Shown: one piece after another, positions 49,885 through 61,858 of the stretch | How positions within the stretch are numbered: the stretch's first letter is position 1 | How the letters are laid out: every line of letters begins with the position of its first letter | Assembly: GCA_011316305.1 (NCBI GenBank) | Contig: SAUG01000126.1 | Location: forward strand, 1-64,000 | Reading direction: 5' to 3' | DNA length: 64,000 nucleotides | DNA from: Rusavskia elegans | Taxonomy: Eukaryota > Ascomycota > Lecanoromycetes > Teloschistales > Teloschistaceae | Made by a program: the position numbers and the translations under genes | The notes under the pieces: model-generated | Seen by the model: the letters and a program-made list of their open reading frames with translations, nothing else | What the model was told of the DNA's origin: nothing | The model's database searches: none

Positions 49885-52817
49885 TTTTAACGACTCCGAA
49901 AGATAGATAAAAATCGAATTTTTATCTAACTAATATTATTTAGACGACCTATAGAAGCTTTAGTCGATTTAAAAGCTATTCGAAATATAATATTAGAAGA
50001 ATATATAAAGAAATTTAGTATTCCTTTAACTAAAAAAATAGAACCTTATTTTATTAGAACTATTAATAAAATAAAGTTCGTTAGAATTAAATATTAGATT
50101 AAACCTCTATAGATATAAAGTAATAGATATAAAAAAAGAATTATTTTCGATATTAAAAAAATATAAAGGGATATATATTTAGATATCCTATAGTTTATAT
50201 TATAGAATCTAGAAATTATTTAGAAAACGATATAAATAAAAATAGGAAGTTATCTTTTTAGAATATCTAATAAGCTAGCCGAAATATAAAAAATTTATAG
50301 TATTTTTATTCGAAAATAGTAGACTAAAAAAGAATTAGCTATTATAAATAAAATTTTATTAATTTTTAGAAAATTCTAGGACGTATTAAAAGAACCAGAA
50401 AGAAGGCTACTCTTACCGGCTTATATCTAGAAAGACTACGAAATTATTATAATAGATCCGGGAAAATTAAAAGCTAGGTTAATTTATAGATTAAATAATA
50501 ATTAATTAAAAATATTAAAATAATATATTAACTATAATTTTAAAAAAAGATATATACGGTATTCTAAATTAAAGATAGAATAATCGATTATATTTATCTC
50601 TAAAAAAAATAGTAATCTTCGATTCTATATCGATTTCAGAAAACTTAATATAGTAATATAAAAAGATAAATACCTACTTCTACTATTAACCGACTTAAAG
50701 AATAGAATTAGAAGAGCTAAGTTTTTTATAAAACTCAATCTAAAAGATACGTTTAATCTACTATAAAATGATACCGGAAATAAATAGAAAACTACGTTTA
50801 AAATAAAATATAGACTATTCGAATACTTAATTATATTTTTTAAATTAATAAATATACCGGCGATCCTATAATATATAGTTAATAAGATATTATATAACTA
50901 TTTTAATACCTTCGTTATAATATATATAGACGATATACCAGTTTTTTCTAAAATAAAAAAAGAATATATATAATATATTTATAAAATATTATAAAAATTC
51001 CGAGAATATAATTTTAGAATTAAAGAAAAAAAAGTTAGAATTCTATAAATATAAGGTTATATTTCTTAGATATATATTTTGGCCTAGAAATATTACTATA
51101 AAGGTAAATAAATTATAAATAATACGCGAATAGCCGATACTAAAAAATAAAAAAGATATTTAAAGCTTTTTAGGATTTATAGAATTCTACTAGAATATAA
51201 TAGGAAGATATATAAAAAAAAAACGGTCCTATTTATAAATCTACTTCGAAATAATATATCCTTTTAGTAGATACGTACTTAAAGCGAAGTATTTAAAAAA
51301 TTTAAATAAAATTTTACGTCTAAAAAGGCTTTAGTAATTTTCGATTTTAATAAATAGATTACTTTCTATATAGACGCTTTAGACCGAATAATAGAATCGT
51401 ATATTTTCTAAAAAGGAAAACTATTTAGATATTATTCTAGAAAGTTAATACTAGTAGAAGTTAACTATATAATAATAGATAAAGAAATACTAGTAATTAT
51501 TATAAGCCTTATATACTAGAAAATATATACGAATAGAATTTATGAGAAAATAGTAGTATATATTAACTATAAAAACCTTTTATCTTTATTAGTTAATAAA
51601 GAACTTAATTAACGATAAATAAAATAGATAGATAAAATAATCTACTATAACTTCGAAATAAAATATATTAAAGATACCGATAATATAGTCGCGGATACTT
51701 TAAATAGAAAAGTAGATTATAAAACTACTAAAAAAACGTCTAGACCTCTTTTAAAAAGAATAGAAAATATCCTTAAAAGAGCTAAAACTTCGGAAGAGAC
51801 GAATAAAATAATTTAATAAATATATAATTCTAGGATAGCTAGATATTAAAAATTTTTAAAAATATTAAAAAGAATTTAAAAAAAGATTAACCTACTAGTA
51901 TTTAAAAAATATATTAAAGAATTTATTAATAACTACCCGAAATATATAATAGTAAAGAAAAGTAATCAGAAACTAGTAGATAAGTTCTAGCTAACGTAAA
52001 TCCTAAATATATTTTATTAATAAATTATATTAGACTCTGTTATAAAGTTACTAGAATTAGTTAATTTATATATATAAATATTATATAATATAATAGTAAT
52101 AACTATTAAAAGATTTATAAAGTATATAAGATTCGTACTATATAAAATAATAATAACGGCGAAATAGCTCGCCTTTCTATTATTACGAACGATATTCTAT
52201 AAAAATAAGATTATATAAAAAATTATTTTAGATAAAAATAAACTTTTTATTTTAAATTTTATAAAAGGATTAATATAAAGAATAATAACGGAATAGGCTA
52301 TATTAATATTATTCTACCTATCAACGGACGGATAAATAGAAAAAATAAATCAGATACTAGAAATTTACTTTAAAATCTACTATTTAGATAAAAGAAAGAA
52401 TTAGATTTAACTTTTCCTAATAATATAAATAGTAATTAATTTATTATATAACGAAAATATTTAGATAACGCCTAATAAATTATTTTATAACAAAACTATC
52501 CGGAGAAAAATCTATTTAGATATAAAAAACCCGGCAGTATAATCTTTTATTAATAAAATAAAAAATAATTAGAATAAAGTAAAAGTAAAGATCCAGATAG
52601 TAAAAGAAAAAATAAAATAAAAATTAAATAAATTAAGGAAATAGTATAATATTAAAAAAGGAGATAAAATACTACTTTTAATAAAAAACTTAACGGATAG
52701 GAAGCTCGATAAACTATATATAGGAGCTTTCGAAGTTTACGATATTAAGAAAATAATAATATACCTAAAACTCCCGATAATAGAAGTCTTTTCTAAATTC
52801 TATATAGGTTTACTAAA
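49885..52817 (+). pseudogene. Chromovirus-type Gypsy pol relic (RT-RNase H-integrase), RIPed
   Basis: The plus-strand frame shows the pre-RT segment KEPERRLLLPAYI and then RFYIDFRKLNIV (about 50610). The RT motif YIDDIPVFSK lies near 50930 with both Asp kept. RNase H reads FYIDALDRIIES and GKLFRYYSRKL (51370-51450). Integrase reads LSTDG-IEKINQILE near 52317 (normally PQTDGQTERVNQ), and GDKILLL and FYIGLLKK follow. The frame stops at 52822, where a second element is inserted, and resumes with a chromodomain at 56171. Gag and the protease core are not seen. Stops are mostly TAA and TAG. Confidence 0.8.
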
Positions 52818-52822
52818 AAAAG

Positions 52823-53231
52823 TATAACATTCCTATATATTAGAAAGCGTTACGTTCGAGCCTAGCTATAGCTATAGATATAGTCCGAGCTACTAAATAG
52901 TAAAGGAGTTCTAGTATAGATTATTATAACTAATTCTATATAGCTATAGAAATACGGTTATAATATTATAAGGTATTTTTATTACGAGTTAATTAAAAAG
53001 AAAATATTAGAAACGTATTTAATAATTATATTAACGACTAACGAGAGAAACCATCTATAGAAGTAATAAGTAATATATATAGTAAAAATAGCTATAAAAG
53101 CTAATAGATAGCCGTCTACTAAAAGTTCTATTAAAAAGGGCGGCTATAGTAGCTATAGGCGGCTATAGATAATTAGGTTCGCTTATTTAACTAATTTTTC
53201 TAAAAATATCTATAGAGTTATAGATATAATA
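52823..53231 (-). repeat. LTR copy 5 (3' LTR of the gag-only element)
   Basis: This minus-oriented LTR begins TATAACATTCC on the plus strand, the RIPed form of TGTAACATTCC. It is preceded by the target duplication AAAAG. It pairs with the LTR at 55758-56165. Confidence 0.82.
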
Positions 53232-55757
53232 TAGCCCTTTCTATATAGTTTTCTATCTAGTATAAAATCCGTCTATAGAATATAAAAAAGATTTCCTTCT
53301 CTCTTCTTTTTTCCTTTATTAATACTTCTATTATATATTTTTAAAAGGAAAATCGATTAAATTTATTTCGCCGTATCTAGTTAAAAGGTATTATAATATC
53401 TTTTCTTTATTCGTTATCTACCCGTAATCCTTTAAAAAAGTATAAAGTCGAGGTTAGTAGAAATATTTATAGTAAATATACTCGGATTTAGAAATTCTAT
53501 AATCTTTTAATATTTAATACTATCTATATATTATATTCTTTTATATATTTCTATTTCTACTAACTTTATATAGGTAAGCGTTTTAAAGATAAAAAAAATA
53601 AACTTTGTTTTAATATCGCGGGTATTTTTAATAAATATTTTAAAACTCGCTATTATATCGAATCTTTCTTTAATTCCGAAAAAGAAATTCGTAATTAATA
53701 TTTAGCCTAAAAGTCGGATTTCTATCGACTCTTTAGAAAATAAAAACGTTTTATTACTTATTATCGCGTATTAGATAAACGCGAAAGTAATTTTATTATT
53801 TAGAAATAATATATTCTATTTTATTTTAACGAATTCAATAATCCTATTATATTTTACTTCTTTATTAATTTTACGCTAGCCGTATAAAAGGTATCTATTA
53901 AGTTAACACCCAGATTTAATTCGGATAATCTAGATTAAATTTTAAAAGATTTTAATTTCTTTTAATCTATAGAAACTTCGGGGTCTTAAAAAAGGTTTAG
54001 TAAAAGGCTTTTTCGCCGCTAATTTTTATATACTCTAGATTATATATCTATATTATAAGTTATTCCCGGTTTTTTTAATAGTCCTATTAAATTTTATTCT
54101 TTAGTAACTATTTTATCCTATAACGATAAGGACGAATACTAGTCGAAACTTTCTTTTCTAGATTAGGTACTAAGTATTAGGTCCGGTATCCTTTTATTTT
54201 AATCTATTTAATTTAGTTTATAGTATTCGATTATATTTATAGTTTTAACTATATTTTAATATATCTTTCTAATATAATTTATCTAAAGATATTAAATTAT
54301 TTTTCCACTTTTATTATATTTTTTAGTAAGTTATTAAAAAAAAATAGTATTCTTTCTAAACTTTTATTTTTTAAACTTTTTTACTTTTTTTAAATATCTA
54401 GTCTAACTCTTTAATCTCTTTATAATTTATTATTAAAATAACGTCTATTTCTCTATATAGTAAGTTTTAATAGGCTAGAAAATATATTATTTATAGTTCT
54501 ATTTTTTTTACTAATAGTATTTTTTTTTATTAATTTTCCTAAAATCGATTCTTTTTACTCGTTTTCTAAAATAATATAACTTTTCTAACTTTCGATTATA
54601 GTAAAATTTATTATTCTAATAAATTTATACTTTATTTTAATTTCGATATTAAAAATTCTATTATTTTTTATTATTTATCTATAGAGATATCCTTTAATCT
54701 TATTATTAAATCCTTTTTTAATTTTATTATCTTTCTTTTTATTTATAAGAGCTATTATTTATTAACCTCCGATTTTAATTTTAAGCGCTATTATAAAGAA
54801 TTTTTCGGTTTTATATAATTTAAAATCGAATATTAGTTTCGTTTTTTACGCTTTTTTTAGTTTTTTAGTATATTATTCTATACTTTCCTTATTTAATATA
54901 TAGATAGGATAAATATTATTATAATAGATTAACCGGCTTTTTACTATATATTTATTAGATAATTTTTTTATTATTTTAAAAAAATATTCGGTTACTTTAG
55001 TTATTTTTTTAACTAGATAATTTCTTTTAAGATATCCCGTTTTTCTATATAAATAATAAACTTTAATTCGCGATTTTTTAATCTCGGTAGTATCGAGTTC
55101 TATCGGATTTTTTCTAGACTTTTTTTTAATAGGTTCTATTTTATTAAACGCCTATTTATCTAAGTATATTTTATACTATCTAATATTAATCCTTATTATA
55201 AATTCTATAAAATTTATTAATAAATCTAGTTTTTCGATTACTACTATAGCTTCTTTAACTTTTATCTAGAATCCTTTATAGAAATAGACTTTTAAAGCTA
55301 AATCTTTCTAGTCTATTTTATAAGCTAATATTTTAAATTAAATAGCCTAAATAACTATTAATTTCTACTATTTTAGAACTATTAGATTCCTATTTATTAT
55401 TCTATTTTTATTATTGTCTCTAAAGGTTTTTTTTATAGCTATAATAAGATTACTAAAGATATAAAAAATCTATACTATTTTATCTTCTTTTTATTCTTCC
55501 GGGTTATCGAAGTAATCTTTTACTCGAAGCTATATCTAATTAAAAGTAGACCTTCCTAGATATAATATTATAAATAAGACTTTAATTACTTTATTCGGAA
55601 ACTAGTTTATATATAATATAAAATAGATATTTATTTAAATAATCTATAGCTTTAAAGGTTCTTTATTTCCTTTATAGATATTTAGTATTACTACTTTAAT
55701 AGTATCGCTTCGATCTATAGATCGGGATAATAGAATTAATATAGTAAATTATTAAAA

Positions 55758-56165
55758 TATTATATATCTATATATAGAAGATATTATATTTAAATCTAGC
55801 TATAGCTATAAATATAGTCCGAGCTACTAAATAGTAAAAAAGCTCTAGTATAGGTGATTATAACTAATTTTATATAGCTATAGATATACAGTTATAATAT
55901 TATAAGGTATCTTTATTACGAATTAATTAAAAAGAAAATAGTAGATATATATTTAATAATTATATTAATAACTAAAAAGAGAAAATATCTATAGAAGTAA
56001 TAAGCGATATATATAATAAAAATAGCCGTAAAAGCCGATAGATAGCTATCTACTAAAAATCCTATTAGAAAGGGCAGCTATAGCGGCTATAGGCGGCTAT
56101 AGATAATTAGACTTATTTATTTAACTAATCTTTCCAGAAACCTCTATAGAATCGTGGATATAATA
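55758..56165 (-). repeat. LTR copy 6 (5' LTR of the gag-only element)
   Basis: This minus-oriented LTR ends on the plus strand with CGTGGATATAATA, the RIPed form of CGTGGACGTAACA. It is followed by the target duplication AAAAG. On its inner side lies the leader also seen at 61859 and 32367. Confidence 0.82.
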
Positions 56166-56170
56166 AAAAG

Positions 56171-56385
56171 TACCGGAACGCGTCCCGCTAGCAAGAGACT
56201 AGTACTATTAGAAGCGTAAAGAATATAAAATCGAAAAGATTTTAGATAAAAGAAAAGAGATAGACGAATTCCTAGTAAAATAGAAAGGGTTTCCCGATAA
56301 AAAAAATATTTAGAAACTAAGGAAATATCTTAAATACGTCTAGAGAACTTTAAAGAGGTTTAGAAAAGGGCTATAGAAGAGGCTG
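56171..56385 (+). pseudogene. Chromodomain end of the chromovirus relic
   Basis: The frame interrupted at 52822 continues here. After VPERVPLARD it reads EYKIEKILDKRKEIDEFLVK, then a TAG in place of Trp, then GFPDKKNI. This is the chromodomain core (EKILDxR...FLVKWKGFP...NTWEP). Chromodomains at the end of integrase direct chromoviruses to heterochromatin. The relic is cut by LTR copy 7. Confidence 0.78.
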
Positions 56386-56798
56386 TATTATATCTATAAC
56401 TCTATAGAGTTTCTCTAGAAAAATTAGTTAAATAAACGAGTTCAATTATCTATAGCCGCCTATAGCCGCTATAGCCGTCCTTTTTAATAGAACTTTTAGT
56501 AGACGGCTACCTATCGGCCTTTATAGCTATTTTTACTATATATATCGTTTATTATTCCTATAGATAATCTCTTTCGTTAGTCGTTAATATAATTATTAAA
56601 TATATCTCTACTACTCTTTTTTTAATTATTTTATAATAAAGATATCTTATAATATTATAACTATATCCCTGCGGCTATATAAGATTAGTTATAATAATCT
56701 ATACTAGGATTCTCTTACTATTTAATAATTCGGACTACGTCTACGGCTATAGCTAGGCTCGAACGTAACGCTTTTTGATATACAAGAACGTTATAATA
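56386..56798 (+). repeat. LTR copy 7
   Basis: This plus-oriented LTR starts TATTATATCTATAACTC and ends ACGTTATAATA. It follows the chromodomain directly and may be the 3' LTR of the chromovirus relic that begins after LTR copy 4. No matching 5-bp flank was found. Confidence 0.78.
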
Positions 56799-58259
56799 AA
56801 TCTTTAGATTCTAGCTATAGACGAGGTATACTATCTACTAGGAGCCAAGTATCGAGATACGACGTCTTATTACTTACGAATAAATAGCGCTATTAAAAGA
56901 TTTAATAGAATTTTCGAGAAAATATTTACTAAATACTATATCGGATAACCGAAAAAGATTTAGAATCATGATTTAGATTAGATTCTACTTACTATACGTA
57001 TTCGTATTTATATAACTACAAGATTTTTATTTTCTATTTACTTTATAATATTAACCCGTTACTATCGACTAATATTTCTAGTCCTTTTCCGGAAAAATAT
57101 AATAAAAGAATCGATTCTATATTATTTCTTTCGCGTAATCGAATTAAAATATTTAAAGATATAATAATACGAATAAAAACTAATAAAAAAATATAGAATT
57201 TAAAGGTAAAAGATAATATATTTATTGAAAGAAATATAGTTTTAGTTAGAGTTAAATAATTTTAAAAAGTCGAAGTTAACTAGTATAGTCAATATAAAAT
57301 TATTTAAGTTAAGATTTTAAATAATTATAATTTAAAACCTTTTAGTAAATTAGTTAATAAATACCTAATTAGTAAAGATTATATAAAGAAATATTTTATA
57401 GAAGAAAATATTATCGTTAAATAGAAAATATTTTATAGGCGTAGAAAACTAAAGAAAGTTACTAAAAAATAGCTTCAATTAAACGGAAAATATAAACGAA
57501 AAACATTTTATAAATTAAAGCTAGCGGAAAAACTAAATAATAATTATTTATTTAAATTTAAATCTATATCTAAAAATAATCTCCGCGAAAAAGACGATAA
57601 TAAAGTATAAATTTCTAGAAAAAAGAAAAGTTAGTTAGATTTTTAATTTTATTTATTATTTTATATATTCGTATATATCAAAATATACTTTACTTTTAAA
57701 TTAGATACGACGTCTTTATCTTTTATTTATTTTGAGAAAAAATTATATTCGTTAATTTTCTATAGAATAAAAAGTAAATAAAAATATAAATAATTCTAAA
57801 ATAATATTAAAGCGGAGCTTTTTACTAGTTTACGAAATTATATTTAATAGAATTTTAATAATAATTTTAAATATAATCTTTTATTCTAAAATATATATAA
57901 TATATATTTTTTAATTAGAAGAATTTAAATTAAAAGTTCGATAAATAGGATTTTCTTTATATTCTAGTATAAAGCGGAGATATAATAGAGCCGCCTTTTA
58001 TAATATAATTATTGTATCTTAAATATAGCTACGCCGAAGTCTAAATAACTATCTACTACTTTTCTAATTTTAGTATATCTATCGTCTTTAATGGAGCCGA
58101 AACTTTTATTAAAAACTAGAACGATTCTTATTAGTAAAATTAAAATTTTCGCGTTTATATTTCTTTTCGTTCTAGAATCGATCTATTTAATATTAAGCCG
58201 CTATATACTATCCCTTAAAGATACGTATACAGCGGACCTTATATCGAGCCGCGCGGGCG
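56799..58259. other. RIPed relic sequence, unclassified
   Basis: There is no recognisable protein in this 1.46-kb stretch. A plus-strand frame near 57360-57600 is Lys/Asn-rich with fewer stops (ENIIVK, KIFYRRRKLKKV). A short CpG-rich patch (GAGCCGCGCGGGCGCGTAAC) sits at 58246-58265, directly beside LTR copy 8. Origin unknown. Confidence 0.45.
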
Positions 58260-58670
58260 CGTAACGTCCCTGTACGTTAAAAGGCGTTACGCTCGAGTCT
58301 AGCTACAGTTATAGGCGTAGTCCGAGCTACTAAATAGTAAAGAAGTCCTAGTATAGATTATTGTAACTAATCCTGCGTAGCCGCGAAGATACGGTTATAA
58401 TATTATAAGGCGACTATATTATAGAGGTAATTAAAAGGAAAATAATAGAGACGTATTTAATAATTATATTAGTAACGAATAAAAAAATTTATCTAATAAA
58501 AGTAAAAAATAATATATAGAATAGAAATAGCCGATAGTACCGATAGATAGCCGTCTAATAAAAGTCCTATTAGGAGAAACGGTTATAGCAGCTATAGGTA
58601 GTTATAGATAATTAGGCTCGTTTATCTAGCTAATCTTCTAGTATATTTCTATAGAATCGTAGACGTAATA
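58260..58670 (-). repeat. LTR copy 8
   Basis: This minus-oriented LTR has TAACGTCCCTGTACG at its left end and CGTAGACGTAATA at its right end. The next 500 bp are the reverse of the internal 3' part of the gag-only family, so this is that element's 3' LTR. Confidence 0.8.
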
Positions 58671-59165
58671 CGGCCTTTTCTATATCGTTTTTTATCTAGT
58701 TTAAACTCCTTCTATAGAGTATAAAAAAATATAATTTTCGAACTTCTTTTTTCTATTAATACTTCTATTATACGTTTTCGAAAAGAAAACTAATTAAAGT
58801 CTTTTTATCGAATTTAGTTAAAAGGTAATATAATATCTTTTTCTTATTTTTTATATACCTAAAACTTTTTAAAAAAATATAAAATTAAAGTCGGTAGTAA
58901 TATTTTTAAAAAATACACTCGTATTTAAAAGTTCTACGATATTTTAATTTCCGAAACTATTTATATATTTTATTTCTTTCTTTCTTTCTTTTTTACTAAT
59001 TATTTTTCTAGGAAAATATTTTAAAGATAAAAAGAATAAGCTTTGTACTAATATCGTAAACGTTTTTAACGAATATTCTAAAACGCGTTATTATATTAAA
59101 TCGTTTTTTAATTTTAAAAAAGAAATTCGTAAAAAACGTTATATTTAAAAATCGGACCTTTATTA
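58671..59165 (-). mobile_element. Truncated 3' internal part of a gag-only LTR element
   Basis: It matches 53232-53730 in the same orientation and the reverse of 27560-28059. It stops near 59165 inside the shared AAATCGGACCTTTAT block, where unrelated sequence begins. The 5' LTR and gag are missing. Confidence 0.68.
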
Positions 59166-60129
59166 ATATTATAGAGCTATCTGGAAGGTCTGGTATTTCT
59201 AAAGATTGGTTAGACTTATTAGTATATCTATAAACGAAGGTATAATAGATAATTATTTAAATTGAATAAAAAATAAGTTAGTTTAATTACTAGAATAGTA
59301 TATAGTAATAACTAATAAATTAAATACGAGCTATAAAAGTATCGAGTTCGGGATCTATATAGATAAATAAAATCTTCTACTACTTAGATTATTTATAGAC
59401 TAAGATAACTAAAATAGCTCTATTTTAAAGTATTTACTTACTAAGATTACTGAAATTAAAATACTTATTTACTAAGACTACTAAAATCGAGACGCTTAGG
59501 ATATTTATTTATTAAAACTACTAAAATATTCTCTAGTACTAATACTAAAGCTGTCTTATATATTTTTACCTATCGAGGCGTAATAGGAAATCTAGCGCTA
59601 TATTAAATACTACTTTATTTTTAAAGATACGCCGTCTATATTTATAATACTAGGTTCTTTCTTTAGATTTTTTATTTTAAAAAACTATCTATTCTTCTTT
59701 CTTATAGGTAAAAGAAAAAGATTATTAACTAAAAATTATTATAAAAAAGTTCTATTATTAGATATCGGTATATTAGCTATATATTTTTATTAAAATTATT
59801 TTTAGTCGGGAAAGTTTTATCGCGTTAATAAAAGTTCCGAAAAGTATATTAGTTATATAAAGTAAAATTATCTTTACGATTTCATTCTATTAGATACTAT
59901 ATATTAGTATCGATTCGAAGATAAATATAAAAAGTTAAGAAAAGAATTATATAAAACGTATATAAAATAATAATATCTACTTCGTTAATTAAATTATATT
60001 AAAAAAAAGTAGTATATTATAGTTAATAGTAAACTATAAAATTTTAATAATTTAGAATATAAAGTAAATCCCGCAGGTCCGCTTTTAACTATCGATTTAG
60101 ATTTTTTTATTAATATAGCTTCCGAGTAG
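59166..60129. other. RIPed relic region with a 30-40 bp tandem motif
   Basis: No gene is recognised in this stretch. At 59395-59535 a unit resembling AAATACTTATTTACTAAGAC followed by TACTAAAAT repeats at least three times. The same words appear singly near 29535 and, with GTTTTAGTAAGTAAAT, near 29955. The rest is low in CpA and TpG. Confidence 0.45.
59395..59535 (+). repeat. Short tandem repeat, about three to four units
   Basis: Units such as GTATTTACTTACTAAGATTA, ATACTTATTTACTAAGACTA and ATATTTATTTATTAAAACTA follow each other, each ending in a variant of CTAAAAT. Spacing is irregular, between about 35 and 50 bp. Confidence 0.55.
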
Positions 60130-61448
60130 ATTATTCTATCTAGCGATTTCGGCTAGTTAATAATTTTTTTAACTCCTTTTAATAGAACTATTATAAAGCC
60201 TTCTAGTAGTTTACTAAATATTTTTTAGATTTCTAAATATTTTCCGAAATAAAATAATCTTTCTATTTAATTAAATAGTTCTAACCTTTTTACTATAAAA
60301 TCTTTTCGACTATAAAAGTATCTTTCTTTTATATTTCGAAATTAAACGTCTACTATAATAGTATTTCGGAATCGATTAGTTCTAAAAAAAATATATAGAA
60401 TACCGGATATAGTTTAGTATTTTTAAATAAATCGAATTTAAAATTCTAAGGTCTTTTAATCTTTTTAATTAAAAATAGTCCGACTTTAATATAGTTAAAT
60501 TTTTTACTTAAAGTCTTTATTTTTAAATTTTTTATAAGAAGGTATACTTTATTCCTTTTCTTTAATAAAAGTACTATTTTTTACTTTTTATTATAATAAT
60601 TACCCTAGTATTTCTATATTTTTAGAATATTTCTATAGATTTTTTTCTAAATATCGACTTTTTAGATTACTAACTCCGCTAATATATATAGTAGCGGGCG
60701 TCTAAAAAAATTCGGATTTCTCTTATTATTAGTATAAAACGGTAATTCTTTTATTATATTTAATTCTCTTATATTAAACGCTAATTATATTATTAGTAAA
60801 AATAAAATCTAATTATTTTCAATATTATTAATATAGTATTTTAGATATTATTCTAAAATCTAGTTAGTATATTCTATCTATTTATCTATTATCAGATAGA
60901 AAGCTATTAATATCTTTAACTTTATACTAAATAAAAGAATAAGGGTTTTCTAATAGTTTAAAGTAAAAAGTTTATTTCTATTATTTTTCAATACTTCTAG
61001 TAGTCTATAGTATCGAAATAGTTAATCTAGAATAATAAATTTAAAATATTCTACTATAAAATCTTTTTATATTAGAATTATATAAATATATTTTATAAGT
61101 CTATTTACTATGTTAATTATTTAATTATATTTAATATTTATTATTAAATCTTTTAATTTCGGGAATTTAATAATAAAGTCTAATATAATTTTCTTTTATA
61201 GTAAATCCGATAGTTCCTAATATTAAATCTCTTTATAATAAATATATATACTATATTTTTTCTATTACTAACTAAAATATTTTTTAATATATACTTTAAC
61301 GCGTTATTTTATATTATAAAACTGGTAATATTATTATAAAAGTTATATTATCTTCGTTATATCTAGATATCTTTATAGTATTCTATTATATTACTTTTTA
61401 ATATATTTATCGATTTTATAATCTAGTATTTATAATTTTCCTTTTTTA
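60130..61448 (-). pseudogene. Chromovirus integrase-chromodomain relic, RIPed
   Basis: Read on the minus strand, integrase pieces run from about 61250 down. They include an SDNR-IDRI stretch near 60897-60865, where PQTDGQTER is expected. KNTKLYPVFYIFFLELIDSE near 60410-60355 matches the LHPVFHVSLLEP motif. A chromodomain, TFIVEKILYSKK and onward, follows at about 60345-60180. RT and RNase H are absent. The 5' side is cut by LTR copy 9. It lies opposite in orientation to the other pol relics. Confidence 0.72.
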
Positions 61449-61858
61449 TATTACGTCCACGACTCTATAGAGGTTTTTTAGAAAAATTAATCGGATAAAC
61501 GAGCCTAATTATTTATAGCCGCCTATAGCCGCTATAGCCGTCTTTTTTAATAGGACTTTTAGTAGATAGCTATCTATCGGCCTTTATAGCTACTTTTATT
61601 ATATATATTATTTATTACTTCTATAGATAATTTCTTTTATTAGTTATTAATATAATTATTAAATACGTTTCTACTATTTTCTTTTTAATTTTTTTAGAAC
61701 GAAGATACTTTATAGTATTATAACTATACCTCTATAGCTATATATAATCAGTTATAATAATCTATACTAGGATTTCTTTACTATTTAATAGCTCGGACTA
61801 TATCTACGGCTATAGCTAGGTTCGAATATAATATCTTCTAATATATAGGGATATTATA
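61449..61858 (+). repeat. LTR copy 9
   Basis: This plus-oriented LTR runs from TATTACGTCCACGACTC to GGATATTATA. It is the 5' LTR of the gag element that continues to the window end and cuts the minus-strand integrase relic on its left. Confidence 0.8.

Larger units (their letters stand above)
52823..56165 (-). mobile_element. Complete gag-only LTR retroelement, inserted in reverse (TR-GAG-like)
   Basis: This 3,343-bp element has LTRs at 52823-53231 and 55758-56165 and is flanked by the direct repeat AAAAG at 52818-52822 and 56166-56170. Read on the minus strand, the internal 2.5 kb begin with a gag frame containing a zinc knuckle, with Cys and His read as Tyr (YYLYRKTGYLKRNY at about 55060-55015). 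An unrecognised 1.2-kb segment follows. There is no RT, RNase H or integrase, so it would need another element's enzymes. RIP has broken its frame too, so insertion preceded the last RIP activity. Removing it rejoins the chromovirus frame exactly. Confidence 0.82.
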
